Shown: positions 8,616-18,350, counted from the stretch's first letter. The stretch is 64,000 bases of DNA from Proteobacteria bacterium SG_bin4 (GCA_002083395.1 LWDH01000011.1:41271-105270); one strand, 5' to 3'. The notes: generated from the sequence alone by a model not told the origin. Program-made: numbers and translations.

Positions 8616-10703
8616 ATGCACCCGCAAGTGCAAGTTATTCGTTCCGCAGCAGATTTACGCATGGAAATCGGACGGCATAGTCCGCAAATAAAGGTCATCG
8701 CGATAGATATTTTCAATACCGTTCTGGAACGGGACACCGTTACGATCGAGGACTGCCAAAAAATGTTAGCCCGCCGGATCGTCCGCACCCTGATGGATCG
8801 TTTCGACATCGATCGCACGATTGAAGATATCATCGAATTGTTTAAAAAAATTGAAAATAATTCAGAACATTCAGCGATGAATGCACAAGCTTTAAACCCA
8901 TCTCGGTTTTCCGGTTTTGCAGAAACATTAGCCAACGATTTAATAAATAGCGATCACGTCCGGATAGCCGCACTCACCGAAAGAATCAACGTACACATGC
9001 TTGCGGTTGAAACCGAGATATTTTTCGTTAGGCTTGACATAGCCAAGATATTGGAATGGCTCAATTATCAAAAGATTCGACTTATCGCCATCTCCGATAT
9101 GTCCTTTGATCCAACGCATTTACAAAACATCTTCGCGCATCAAGGATCTGTTGTTCACTTTGATCACATTTATGTTTATCCGCCGCACAATTCCGTAAAT
9201 CAGTCACAGCAATTTTTTAAAGCCCTATTGCAGCAACAAGAGCTACACCCGCATGAATTGTTTTACATCCGCAGTGCTCGCCCATCCAATGCGCGGGTAC
9301 CGGCAACAATGAGTATCCCTACCGTTATTTATGAAGACATCGCCTACAGCAGGCAAACTCAAACCATACGGATTTACCGCCACCTCGCCCAAAAAAATGC
9401 TTACTGGCGTGGCCGCCATTTAATGCAACTTATCCGTCCTGCAGCCGCCCGGTCGTTTCACTTTAACTATGGTTATGAAATTTTAGGACCGATCTATGCA
9501 ACCTTCATTCTGGGTGTGATCGAAGAAGTCAAGAAACACCATATCAAACGGGTGTTTTTCCTGGCCCGGGAAGGCGAGTTGTTCATGAAGCTATTCAATG
9601 AGCTTTGCCCGGATTTTTTCGAGCCGGATCAAATACCATCCGCGCATTATCTTTATGTATCGCGGCAATCGACTGCTGCTGCGGCAGCACACCGCGGATT
9701 AAGTCATGAAGTGGCGATCACCCCGTTATTGAATCCCAAACAACAAGGATGGCACTCGATCTTTCAAGCATTTAACCTACCGCCGGATGCATTTACGTCG
9801 GTTTGCCGGAATCACGGCTATCCCGAAATCCGGCAGCCTATTGCCGATTGGGAATCGGTTCAATTTAGAGAAATGCTGGATGACGGGGATTTCCAAACGA
9901 CAGTTCGGCAGCATGCTGAAAAGAACTGGCGATTACTACAGCAGTATTTGATACAACAACAATTTTTTACTGAAAAAAAAATAGCGATCGTGGATATCGG
10001 CTGGAATGGCACGAGCCAGAAATTTTTGCAAGAAGCTTTTGGGCAAGATGAAAATTATCCCCATGTAATGGGACTTTATTTCGGATTCATTGGCGGCAGA
10101 AAATACCAGTTTGACTCTAAAAAAAATACCCTATTGGGGATCCTGTGCGATGAACGGAACAAAACCAGACCAGGGGATATTTTTAGCCGTTTTGAAGAAA
10201 TCTTTGAAGAAGGTGCGCGTGCGCTTCACCCCACCACGATCGGCTACCAATTCGATCAACAAAGCGATACGATAATACCCATTTTCAAACCGCCATCCGG
10301 TGACCCTGGCAATATTGAATCGACTAACAATCATCGCATTGCTGAAATTCAAGCCGGGGTCCTGGATTTTACCAGCGAGTTTGCGCGTGCAATTGATTTG
10401 ACCGGTTATCGCCTTGATGATATCAAGCCTTTCATACTCACCTTGGCGGAGAGAGCGGTCGCATTTCCAACTGCTGAAGAGTGCAGTCAGCTCATGCAAC
10501 TAGAACATTCGGAAGATTTCGGCACAGAAAATACCATGAATTTTCAGCATGAAAAATTCAACAACAGAAGCGTCTTGTTGAAACCAAGAAATTTCATCCG
10601 GACATTGAAAAACGCCAATTGGAAATATGGCACTGTCGCATCGCTGGGCTTTCCGGGATTCAATACCATTCTGAGACTTTACGATTTGTTTAAATCAAAA
10701 TGA
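8616..10703 (+). CDS. Degenerate HAD-like protein, paralogue of the gene at 5578
   Basis: A 695-aa protein from the ATG at 8616; a GTG at 8595 in frame would overlap the previous gene. The N-terminal HAD fold is recognisable (VIAIDIFNTVLERD), but the second motif-I aspartate is asparagine (D31-x-x-N34), and the motif-IV GD..D signature is replaced by YIRSARPSNARV. Motif II (IAISDMSFDP) is kept. The C-terminal half shares RVFFLAREGELFMKLF and AIVDIGWNGTSQKF with the earlier paralogue. It is probably not a phosphatase. A structural or regulatory partner of the intact paralogue, or an activity residing in the C-terminal domain, are the options; both are inference. Confidence 0.65.
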   Translation: MHPQVQVIRSAADLRMEIGRHSPQIKVIAIDIFNTVLERDTVTIEDCQKMLARRIVRTLMDRFDIDRTIEDIIELFKKIENNSEHSAMNAQALNPSRFSGFAETLANDLINSDHVRIAALTERINVHMLAVETEIFFVRLDIAKILEWLNYQKIRLIAISDMSFDPTHLQNIFAHQGSVVHFDHIYVYPPHNSVNQSQQFFKALLQQQELHPHELFYIRSARPSNARVPATMSIPTVIYEDIAYSRQTQTIRIYRHLAQKNAYWRGRHLMQLIRPAAARSFHFNYGYEILGPIYATFILGVIEEVKKHHIKRVFFLAREGELFMKLFNELCPDFFEPDQIPSAHYLYVSRQSTAAAAAHRGLSHEVAITPLLNPKQQGWHSIFQAFNLPPDAFTSVCRNHGYPEIRQPIADWESVQFREMLDDGDFQTTVRQHAEKNWRLLQQYLIQQQFFTEKKIAIVDIGWNGTSQKFLQEAFGQDENYPHVMGLYFGFIGGRKYQFDSKKNTLLGILCDERNKTRPGDIFSRFEEIFEEGARALHPTTIGYQFDQQSDTIIPIFKPPSGDPGNIESTNNHRIAEIQAGVLDFTSEFARAIDLTGYRLDDIKPFILTLAERAVAFPTAEECSQLMQLEHSEDFGTENTMNFQHEKFNNRSVLLKPRNFIRTLKNANWKYGTVASLGFPGFNTILRLYDLFKSK

Positions 10704-10982
10704 TTAAGAAATTACTGTTTAACAACCAGCTCGATCTTAATGCATGTCCCAGTGGGCAGTTACTCAAAATTTTTTTGATTCATAGAATCTCTTGTTTCCT
10801 CTCCAGGAACCCCAAAAAACAATTATCCGTAACGCCGCAGTGGATGGATTTTGTGCTAATCCTGCTGATACACCGCTGCTATCCGATTTTTCCCTTTTTG
10901 TTCCGCTGGCGCTCGATTCTCTCACAATGGATAAAACGCCAATAATTAAAACGCCCGCAAGTTACAGACAGGAACGTATACA
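10700..10982 (+). other. Spacer with a doubtful 81-codon ORF
   Basis: An ORF of 81 codons starts with an ATGA overlap on the previous stop (10700-10945). It is rich in Leu, Ile and Arg, with no recognisable domain. A second frame (10792-10986) also stays open. The stretch could be a small unknown protein or the decayed end of a lost gene. The ATGA coupling is the only argument for translation. Confidence 0.25.
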
Positions 10983-11936
10983 TTGAAGCCATTGTATGAG
11001 GACATCGTACCGATTATCGTTACTTACAACCCTGACGAAAAAACGCTGATTGCCTGCATTGACGCATTGCTTGAACAGGTTAAAACCATCGTTATCGTCG
11101 ACAATGGTTCAATCAAGGCAGTTGGGACGATACTGCAGCAATTGCGGCCAACACAACCCGATGCACTCTGCCTCCTGGCATTGCACCAAAATTTTGGACT
11201 GGGAAAAGCCTATAATGCCGGTATTGCAATTGCACGCAAGATGCATGCGGTGTTTGTACTGCTGATGGATCAGGACAGCATTCCGAAACCTACTATGTTA
11301 CAAGAATTACGACGGGTTCATGCGAGCTTGTTCCATCAGGGAAAACAAGTTGCCGCAGTCGGCGCGAGCTATCGAAACCAAACGCATCAAGGGCTAGCGC
11401 CTTTTACCCGGTTGACGCCGTTCGGTCTTACAAAGATTCATTGTGAAGAACACAGCGATTACGTACCCACCGATTTTCTGATATCTTCCGGGTCCTTGAT
11501 TTCGATCCAGGCATTGGATCAAATCGGCGGTATGGATGAAGCGCTTTTTATCGATCACATTGATACCGAGTGGTGCTTCAGAGCTCGATCTAAAGGATAT
11601 GAAGTATTCGGTGCGTGTCGTGCCGTCATGTCCCACGCTTTGGGAGAACGCCAGATTCGTATCTGGCTGGGTCGGTGGAGAATCATCGCGTTCCACCAGC
11701 CGTTTCGCTATTACTATATGTTCCGGAATAGCGTGTTACTCTGGAAACGCGCCTATATGCCTCTTGCTTGGAAACGAGCGGACAAATTGCGCATTCTGTC
11801 GGCCTTAATTTTTTTCACATTATTCTCATCCAATCGTCTTGCCAATCTAACTATGATGCTGAAAGGCTTGTGGCACGGATTTAATAACCGCAGTGGAAAA
11901 CTATTGAGCGCTTCGAAAAATTCAGATGGAAATTAA
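10983..11936 (+). CDS. Rhamnosyltransferase-like glycosyltransferase family 2
   Basis: A 317-aa protein that begins with TTG; no earlier in-frame ATG or GTG fits, and ACAGGAA lies about 9 bp upstream. The N-terminus VPIIVTYNPDEKTLIACIDA with VIVDNGS, then LLMDQDSIPKP, matches the subgroup of GT2 enzymes annotated as rhamnosyltransferases (RfbF/TIGR01556-like). HIDTEWCFRARSKGYEVFG is the acceptor-side motif. The end is hydrophobic and basic. Its 3' end overlaps the next GT2 by 11 bp, so coupled translation is likely. Rhamnose as the donor is a family-level guess, since no dTDP-rhamnose genes are in the window. Confidence 0.75.
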   Translation: MKPLYEDIVPIIVTYNPDEKTLIACIDALLEQVKTIVIVDNGSIKAVGTILQQLRPTQPDALCLLALHQNFGLGKAYNAGIAIARKMHAVFVLLMDQDSIPKPTMLQELRRVHASLFHQGKQVAAVGASYRNQTHQGLAPFTRLTPFGLTKIHCEEHSDYVPTDFLISSGSLISIQALDQIGGMDEALFIDHIDTEWCFRARSKGYEVFGACRAVMSHALGERQIRIWLGRWRIIAFHQPFRYYYMFRNSVLLWKRAYMPLAWKRADKLRILSALIFFTLFSSNRLANLTMMLKGLWHGFNNRSGKLLSASKNSDGN

Positions 11937-12837
11937 AACATATCACCAGCAACCGGTATCCATCGTCACCGTCAATTACAACGGCGGCTCGCTGCTGAGT
12001 CAGTGCGTGCACGCTGTTCTGGACCAAGCGCGGGAAGTCATTATTGTTGACAATGCCTCGTCCGACTCAAGTTTGACGGAGCTCGAACGCCTTTCCCCTC
12101 TCAACGATCGCATCCAAATCATTCGTTTGCCGGATAACCGCGGGTTCGCCGCCGGTTGTAATACCGGCCTTAGCGCATCAACGCAACCTTATATTCTTTT
12201 CCTGAATCCGGATTGTATCCTGCAGGAAAATTCATTACAGCGCATGGTACAAGTAATGGAATCGGATCTGCGGATCGGCATGGTTGGCGGGTATCTTGCT
12301 AACCCCGACGGCTCCGAACAAGGTGGCGGGCGGCGCGCAATCCCTACGCCGTGGCGGGCTTTTGTGCGCGCTTTCGGTTTATATCGTTTAGCAAAATTCT
12401 GGCCAAAAGTGTTTTTTGATTTTCATTTGGATCAACAGCTCCTCCCCCAAAAATCTGTCGAAGTTGAAGCGATCTCCGGTGCATTGATGCTGGTGCGGCG
12501 TCAAGCGATTGATGATGTCGGTTCCTGGGATGAAAACTATTTTCTGCATTGCGAAGATTTGGATTGGTGCATGCGGTTCAAACAAAAAAACTGGAAAATC
12601 GTTTTTGTACCAGATGCACCGGTAATACATCATAAAGGCACCTGCAGCCGCTCCCGGCCTTTTTTTGTCGCTTGGCATAAACATAAAGGCATGGCACGGT
12701 TCTATAAAAAATTTTTCCGCCAGCAATATCCAATTGGATTGATGACCATTGTGACGGCAGGCATATGGCTCCGCTTTGGCGTCACCGTCATTTATTACAT
12801 TCTCAGAATGTTACCGAAAATGGGTAGCCGGACATGA
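11926..12837 (+). CDS. Glycosyltransferase family 2 (WbbL-like)
   Basis: A 303-aa GT2. VSIVTVNYNGGSLLSQCVHA and VIIVDNASSDSSL give the nucleotide-binding part, and YILFLNPDCIL carries the metal-binding region with NPD in place of DxD, as is usual in WbbL-like rhamnosyl- or related transferases. GALMLVRRQAIDDVGSWDE and HCEDLDWCMRFKQ follow. A hydrophobic C-terminal stretch (IVTAGIWLRFGVTVIYYIL) may anchor it to the membrane. It overlaps genes at both ends (11 bp upstream, ATGA downstream), the mark of a tightly coupled operon. Confidence 0.8.
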   Translation: MEIKTYHQQPVSIVTVNYNGGSLLSQCVHAVLDQAREVIIVDNASSDSSLTELERLSPLNDRIQIIRLPDNRGFAAGCNTGLSASTQPYILFLNPDCILQENSLQRMVQVMESDLRIGMVGGYLANPDGSEQGGGRRAIPTPWRAFVRAFGLYRLAKFWPKVFFDFHLDQQLLPQKSVEVEAISGALMLVRRQAIDDVGSWDENYFLHCEDLDWCMRFKQKNWKIVFVPDAPVIHHKGTCSRSRPFFVAWHKHKGMARFYKKFFRQQYPIGLMTIVTAGIWLRFGVTVIYYILRMLPKMGSRT

Positions 12838-13724
12838 ATGCGAAACAAGCGGGAGTTTTGGGTGCGACCAGTTTAACCGGTGAATGCATCCTGCGGCAAT
12901 TGGTGCAAAATGGCTGGCATGTGAATACGTTTTCCCGGCGCGCAATCACTCACAGTCACCCGCAGATTACTTGGAGACAGATTAATGCAACCCGCCCGGC
13001 AAATCATGTTAGTGGTAATGATCCCATTCACTATTGGTTATGCGCGGCTCCCATCTGGGTTTTACCCGAATATTTTGATTTGCTAATCGCCTACGGCGCG
13101 CAGCGAGTTGTAGTATTATCTTCCACCAGTCGCTTTACTAAGGGAATCTCATCCGATCCATTTGAAAAGAAAATTGTGCAGCGATTGGTAGCGGGCGAAG
13201 GCGAAGTGCAAGCCTGGGCAACCAGGCATAAAATTGACTGGATTATTTTGCGGCCCACATTGATTTACGGGTACGGACGCGATAAGAATATCAGTGAAAT
13301 AGCTGTGTTCATCCGTCGGTTTGGTTTTTTCCCTTTGTTTGGCGCTGCGCAGGGATTACGTCAACCTATTCACGTTGAAGATGTTGCTTTGGCTTGTTGT
13401 AGAGCACTTGATACTTTAAATTTGACTAATCGTTCCTATAATCTTAGCGGTGGAGAAGTATTATCATTTCGGGAAATGGTCCGGCGCGTATTCGAAGCGC
13501 TGGGTCTTCCCCCAAGAATGTTCACGGTGCCATTGGGGCTATTTAAACTAGCACTCTGGGGATTGAAGTGGCTGCCTCGTTATCGCAATTGGTCGCCAGC
13601 AATGGCTGAAAGGATGAATCAAGATTTAATGTTCGATAGTTCGGAAGCGCAGCGGGATCTTAACATTACACCCAGACGGTTTAAACTCATGGCAGCAGAT
13701 CTGCCATGTTCACTCAAGCAATAA
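12834..13724 (+). CDS. NAD(P)-binding SDR/epimerase-like protein
   Basis: A 296-aa extended short-chain dehydrogenase fold. GATSLTGECIL is the dinucleotide-binding loop, VVVLSSTSRFTKG the central strand with the catalytic serine region, and LRPTLIYGYGRD plus QPIHVEDVALACCRAL the C-terminal substrate part. The usual YxxxK dyad is not evident after the SST segment, so the chemistry is uncertain. It starts on the ATGA of the preceding glycosyltransferase and closes the glycan locus. A sugar-nucleotide epimerase or reductase, or an NmrA-type sensor, are the alternatives. Confidence 0.65.
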   Translation: MNAKQAGVLGATSLTGECILRQLVQNGWHVNTFSRRAITHSHPQITWRQINATRPANHVSGNDPIHYWLCAAPIWVLPEYFDLLIAYGAQRVVVLSSTSRFTKGISSDPFEKKIVQRLVAGEGEVQAWATRHKIDWIILRPTLIYGYGRDKNISEIAVFIRRFGFFPLFGAAQGLRQPIHVEDVALACCRALDTLNLTNRSYNLSGGEVLSFREMVRRVFEALGLPPRMFTVPLGLFKLALWGLKWLPRYRNWSPAMAERMNQDLMFDSSEAQRDLNITPRRFKLMAADLPCSLKQ

Positions 13725-13796
13725 ACAATTCATATCCATGCAATGTATTTTCGCAAGCAATCAGAAAAAGCACACCTTCATGACGATTAATAACCG

Positions 13797-15563
13797 ATGA
13801 AAATCAAATTGAAAGCGCCGCAAAATGAAGTTGCGCTTGCATTAGCCAGTTTTAAGAAAACCTTCCGGAACATCGGTGTTTTTAGCGCGGTGATCAATAT
13901 GTTGATGCTCATGCCAGCCATCTATATGCTGCAGCTCTATGACAGCGTATTGACCAGCCGTAATGAAATGACATTGTTGATGTTGACACTGATCATGCTC
14001 GGCGCGTACGTTTTTATGGGCGCGCTCGAATATGTGCGCACCTTTGTTTTGATACGCGTAGGTGCACAACTCGACATGAAACTGAATCGACGTGTCTATA
14101 CCGCCGCCTTTGAAGCCAGTTTGAAGCATGGCGATACCAACGCCGGTCAGGCTTTGAAAGATTTAACCAACATCCGGCAATTTCTTACCGGTAACGCGTT
14201 ATTTGCTTTCTTTGATGCGCCCTGGTTCCCGATTTATTTATTCGTGATCTTTATGTTCCATCCGGCGCTGGGTGTGTTTGCGCTATGCGGCACCACTATA
14301 TTGATCATACTAGCTTATATTAACGAGAAAATATCACATCAACCGCTGGCCGATGCAAACTCGGTCGCGGTTGCTTCCACCAATTTGGCCACGAACAATT
14401 TGCGCAATGCTGAAGTCATTGAAGCGATGGGCATGCTGCCCAATCTTCAATCCCGCTGGTATCAATTGCACAGCCGTTTTCTTAATTTGCAAGCAGAAGC
14501 CAGCGAGAAATCCGGCATAGTCACGGCCCTATCCAAGTCTTCCACTGTCGCATTGCAGTCCCTAATGCTTGGGCTCGGCGCATTATTGGTGCTGGATAAC
14601 AGCATTACTCCCGGTATGATGATCGCCGGATCGATTCTGCTGGGCAGAGCGATCGCCCCGGTTCAGTTATTAATCAGTGTATGGCGACAAATCGGCGGGA
14701 CTCGCAGTGCCTATGAACGATTGGTCAAACTGCTTGATGACAATCCGACACGGAAAGCCGGAATGGCCTTACCCAAGCCTCAGGGACAGATTACTGTTGA
14801 AAATGTCACAGCAGCGCCACCCGGCAGTAAAATACCGGTGATCAAGGGGCTTAGCTTTTCTCTCCCCGCTGGCGAAATTCTGGGGATCATTGGTCCGAGC
14901 GGTTCCGGAAAATCAACCTTGGCACGCTTGCTGGTCGGCGTATGGCCGGCTGCTGCCGGAAAGGTCCGGCTCGACGGCGCCGATGTGTATCTTTGGAACA
15001 AAGATGAGTTAGGACCGCATGTGGGTTATCTGCCTCAAGATATCGAGTTATTCGCAGGGTCCGTATCAGAGAATATCGCCCGCTTTGGCGAAGTCCACGC
15101 GGAGAAAGTAATCTTGGCTGCCAAGCGCGCCGGAGTTCATGAAATGATTCTTAACATGCCGGAAGGCTACGACACGCAACTGGGTGATGGCGGCGCCGGA
15201 TTATCCGGCGGACAAAAACAACGCCTTGGTTTGGCCCGGGCAATGTACGACGATCCTTCTTTGATCGTTCTTGACGAACCCAATTCGAATCTTGATGACA
15301 CCGGCGAGCAAGCGTTGCTGGCAGCGATTATCGATTTGCGCAAGCGTGGCAAAACCATTGTGCTGATTACGCATCGCACCAGCATCCTGAGCGCAACCAA
15401 TAAATTGTTGCTTTTGCATGATGGCTCCGCAAAGATTTACGGCCCTACGCAACAAGTTATTGAAGCACTTACCAAGCAACAACAGGCGCAGTTGGCTCAG
15501 AAAAAAGAAAATGCACCAACGCAAAACCAAGCGCCCCAAGCAACCAATACGAGCAATACTTAA
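13797..15563 (+). CDS. Type I secretion ABC transporter/ATPase (PrtD-type)
   Basis: A 588-aa fusion of a transmembrane domain (residues about 20-320, several hydrophobic helices) and a nucleotide-binding domain. The ATPase has Walker A GPSGSGKST, signature LSGGQKQRLGLARA, Walker B LIVLDEPNSNLDD and the switch histidine in LITHRT. There is no N-terminal C39 peptidase, so it matches the PrtD class that exports RTX proteases and related proteins with uncleaved C-terminal signals. It energises export across both membranes with the adaptor at 15634 and the channel at 16992. The Q-rich tail after residue 560 is low complexity. The ATG at 13797 is separated by 72 bp from the glycan genes. Confidence 0.92.
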   Translation: MKIKLKAPQNEVALALASFKKTFRNIGVFSAVINMLMLMPAIYMLQLYDSVLTSRNEMTLLMLTLIMLGAYVFMGALEYVRTFVLIRVGAQLDMKLNRRVYTAAFEASLKHGDTNAGQALKDLTNIRQFLTGNALFAFFDAPWFPIYLFVIFMFHPALGVFALCGTTILIILAYINEKISHQPLADANSVAVASTNLATNNLRNAEVIEAMGMLPNLQSRWYQLHSRFLNLQAEASEKSGIVTALSKSSTVALQSLMLGLGALLVLDNSITPGMMIAGSILLGRAIAPVQLLISVWRQIGGTRSAYERLVKLLDDNPTRKAGMALPKPQGQITVENVTAAPPGSKIPVIKGLSFSLPAGEILGIIGPSGSGKSTLARLLVGVWPAAAGKVRLDGADVYLWNKDELGPHVGYLPQDIELFAGSVSENIARFGEVHAEKVILAAKRAGVHEMILNMPEGYDTQLGDGGAGLSGGQKQRLGLARAMYDDPSLIVLDEPNSNLDDTGEQALLAAIIDLRKRGKTIVLITHRTSILSATNKLLLLHDGSAKIYGPTQQVIEALTKQQQAQLAQKKENAPTQNQAPQATNTSNT

Positions 15564-15633
15564 CAAAACGATATAAATATATGACGGCTTTTCTTACCAT
15601 TGAAAACACTCTGATACTCGACCGGAAATTTTC

Positions 15634-16986
15634 ATGAAGCTTGTGGCCGATAAAAAAGAAACAGTGACTGAGGGCACTCCGGTCCATCTACCCAACCAGG
15701 TCCAGACCGACGATACCGTTTATACTAAACTTGGCTGGTGGATCGTTTTAGCAGGTTTTGGCGGATTTATTCTATGGGCAACCTTTGCACCGCTGGATAA
15801 AGGCGTACCGATTTCCGGTACAGTAACGGTTTCGAGTCACTTGCAGGCCGTTCAGCATCAGACCGGCGGCATTATCGACAGCATCTTGGTCAGAGAAGGC
15901 GATCATGTAAAAATTGGCCAAGTATTGGTCCGTATGAATGATGTACAAATCAAAGCAAAAGCGGAAATAACCAGAAATCAGCTTTATACCGCGCGCGCCG
16001 TTGAAGCGCGGTTATTGGCTGAACGAGACGGCAGCAACGAGATTATTTTCCCCGATGAATTGCTGGTGCTGCATAGTGACAACCGCATCGCCAATAACAT
16101 GCTCATCCAGAATCAGTTATTCTCAGCGCGCAAATTGGCCTTGCAACATGAAATAGCAGCTCTCGACGAGAGCATCTCCGGTTTTAAATCACAGTTGCGA
16201 GGTCTGGAAGCAGCACAAAGCAGCAAAAATCAACAATTAAAGCTATTAAAAGAACAATTGGATAATCTAAGGGAACTGTCACAAGACGGTTTTGTGCCAC
16301 GAAACCGCGTTTTGGAGATCGAGCGCACTTACACGCAACTTCAAGGTGAAATTTCATCCGATATCGGCAATGCAGGCCGCATTCAACGCCAAATAGCGGA
16401 GCTTGAGCAACGCCGCATTCATCGGTTGCAGGAATATCAGAAGGAAGTACGCCAGCAGTTATCCGACATCAAAAAAGAAGCGGATGCGCTCAGTAGTCAC
16501 TTGCAGGCACAGGAATTTGAGTTGGCGAATGTCGAGGTCAAAGCACCGGTGGACGGCACTGTAGTCGGAATGAATGTGTTTACCGAGAGCGGCGTTATCG
16601 GTCCAGGATTCAAATTGATGGATATCGTACCGAGCGATGACGTACTCGTTGTCACTGGACAGGTTCCGGTTCATTTGATCGACAAAATTTACATCAATCT
16701 TCCGGTCGATCTTATTTTTACGGCCCTCAATCAAAAAAAGACCCCGCAAATTCCCGGCATCGTCACACAAGTATCGGCTGACCGGCTGATCGACGATCGA
16801 ACCGGTTTACCATTTTTTAACATTAAAGCCAAGGTCACTCAGGAAGGTATGAAACTATTGGCTGATCAGCAAATCCGCGCGGGTATGCCGGTGGAAGTAT
16901 TTATCAAAACCGGCGAACGTTCATTGATGAACTATTTATTCAAACCGATCCTTGATCGTGCCCACTCAGCGCTGAGCGAAGAATAA
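15634..16986 (+). CDS. HlyD-family periplasmic adaptor of type I secretion
   Basis: A 450-aa membrane-fusion protein. One N-terminal membrane segment (LGWWIVLAGFGGFILWATFAP, residues about 33-52) is followed by the first lipoyl half (GTVTVSSHLQAVQHQTGGII), a long coiled-coil hairpin (residues about 110-295, rich in Gln, Glu and Leu), the second lipoyl half (VKAPVDGTVVGM) and the beta-barrel part. This is the order of PrtE/HlyD adaptors, which bridge the ABC transporter and the TolC channel. It lies 70 bp after the transporter gene and 5 bp before the channel gene. Confidence 0.92.
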   Translation: MKLVADKKETVTEGTPVHLPNQVQTDDTVYTKLGWWIVLAGFGGFILWATFAPLDKGVPISGTVTVSSHLQAVQHQTGGIIDSILVREGDHVKIGQVLVRMNDVQIKAKAEITRNQLYTARAVEARLLAERDGSNEIIFPDELLVLHSDNRIANNMLIQNQLFSARKLALQHEIAALDESISGFKSQLRGLEAAQSSKNQQLKLLKEQLDNLRELSQDGFVPRNRVLEIERTYTQLQGEISSDIGNAGRIQRQIAELEQRRIHRLQEYQKEVRQQLSDIKKEADALSSHLQAQEFELANVEVKAPVDGTVVGMNVFTESGVIGPGFKLMDIVPSDDVLVVTGQVPVHLIDKIYINLPVDLIFTALNQKKTPQIPGIVTQVSADRLIDDRTGLPFFNIKAKVTQEGMKLLADQQIRAGMPVEVFIKTGERSLMNYLFKPILDRAHSALSEE

Positions 16987-16991
16987 TAACA

Positions 16992-18329
16992 ATGAAGTCA
17001 GTCTTTCATAAACTGTTGCCAATTATCGGTATATGGATCTTTCTACATACCACAGCGCCCGCAGTTGCTATGAGTCTACTGGATGCTTATGAAGCGGCAT
17101 TGAATCATGACCCGACTTTCCGCGCGGCAATGCACGAAAACGAAGCGGGACAGCAAGCAGAAGCTATCGGTCGAGCAGGGCTTTTACCGAGTCTGAACGT
17201 CACGCATGCGCAAAATAAGAATTCGGGTACCTTGACACAGGGAAATGTCACCGAGCCTCTCAATTTTGACGGTCAGGTCAGTACTCTGACGCTACGCCAA
17301 CCTTTGTTCAACATGGAAGCCATTGCAGGCTACCAGCAAGGCAAAGCAAAAGCCGATTCTAGCCGCGCTAAATTTGTCAGCAATAGCCAGCAGCTCGTTG
17401 TCCGGTTGGTTGAAGCCTATGTGGAAACATTGTTAGCACAGGATCATGTAACTATCGCCGAAGCCCAACTGGAAGCCCTCGAAGAACTTAAGCGCGTAAA
17501 CGAGCGCATGTTACAGAAGGGTGAAGGCACGACCACGGATGTACTGGAAACACTATCGAAACATGCGATCGCGCAGGCTAAATTGATTGAAACTAAAGAC
17601 GAATTGGAAATCGCAAAGCTTAAACTCGAAGCCATCGTCGGACAAAAAATTACAAAACTGGATCGGCTCTCTCCATCTTTTAGTACACAGTCGGTTCAAT
17701 TGCCGGACTTTGATAATTGGCATAGCCTGGCACTCGAACAAAATGCGGAATTAATCACGCAGCGACATACGGTCACTTCCGGCAAAGAAGAAATCAAGAA
17801 AAATCGTGCGGGCCATATGCCCCGTCTCGATTTTGTGGCCAGCCTCACAAAAAATCAACGCGGTTCATTTATTAATCGCGACCTGGATGCAGAATTCGGT
17901 ACAGTGGGCATCGAAGTTAATATGCCGCTTTATTCAGGAGGCCGCGTTAGCGCCCTTACTACGCAAGCCACAGCAAATCATGCTCGTGCTGAGGCTGATC
18001 TTGATGCGATGACCGATAAGGTTTTAGTGGAACTTCGCAAGCAATACAATCTATTGATAAGCGGGGTTAAAAGAATCGAATCGCTGGAACTTGCGGTTAA
18101 ATCAGCGGAGCTATTGGTAGAAGCAACACAGAAAAGCATCCGCGGCGGCATCCGCATCAATTTGAATTTATTGGAAGCTCAGCAGCAATTGCATACCGCA
18201 CGGCGTGATCTCGCTCAGGCAAAATATGGCTATTTACTCACTTTCCTTCGCTTGCAACTGGTTGCCGGCACGCTGGCACCGGAGGATTTAAGAAATATTG
18301 CAAGCTACTTCAAGACTGGGGGATATTGA
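16992..18329 (+). CDS. TolC-family outer-membrane channel of type I secretion
   Basis: A 445-aa protein with a signal peptide (residues 1-26, ending APAVA) and the repeated OEP structure of TolC: SLLDAYEAALNHDPTFRAA at the start and RGGIRINLNLLEAQQQLHTARRDL in the second half. It should trimerise as a barrel in the outer membrane with a helical tunnel in the periplasm. Co-transcription with the ABC and adaptor genes shows it is the dedicated exit duct of this type I system. Length is typical. Confidence 0.92.
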   Translation: MKSVFHKLLPIIGIWIFLHTTAPAVAMSLLDAYEAALNHDPTFRAAMHENEAGQQAEAIGRAGLLPSLNVTHAQNKNSGTLTQGNVTEPLNFDGQVSTLTLRQPLFNMEAIAGYQQGKAKADSSRAKFVSNSQQLVVRLVEAYVETLLAQDHVTIAEAQLEALEELKRVNERMLQKGEGTTTDVLETLSKHAIAQAKLIETKDELEIAKLKLEAIVGQKITKLDRLSPSFSTQSVQLPDFDNWHSLALEQNAELITQRHTVTSGKEEIKKNRAGHMPRLDFVASLTKNQRGSFINRDLDAEFGTVGIEVNMPLYSGGRVSALTTQATANHARAEADLDAMTDKVLVELRKQYNLLISGVKRIESLELAVKSAELLVEATQKSIRGGIRINLNLLEAQQQLHTARRDLAQAKYGYLLTFLRLQLVAGTLAPEDLRNIASYFKTGGY

Positions 18330-18350
18330 TCTAATAACTGATTGATTCTT

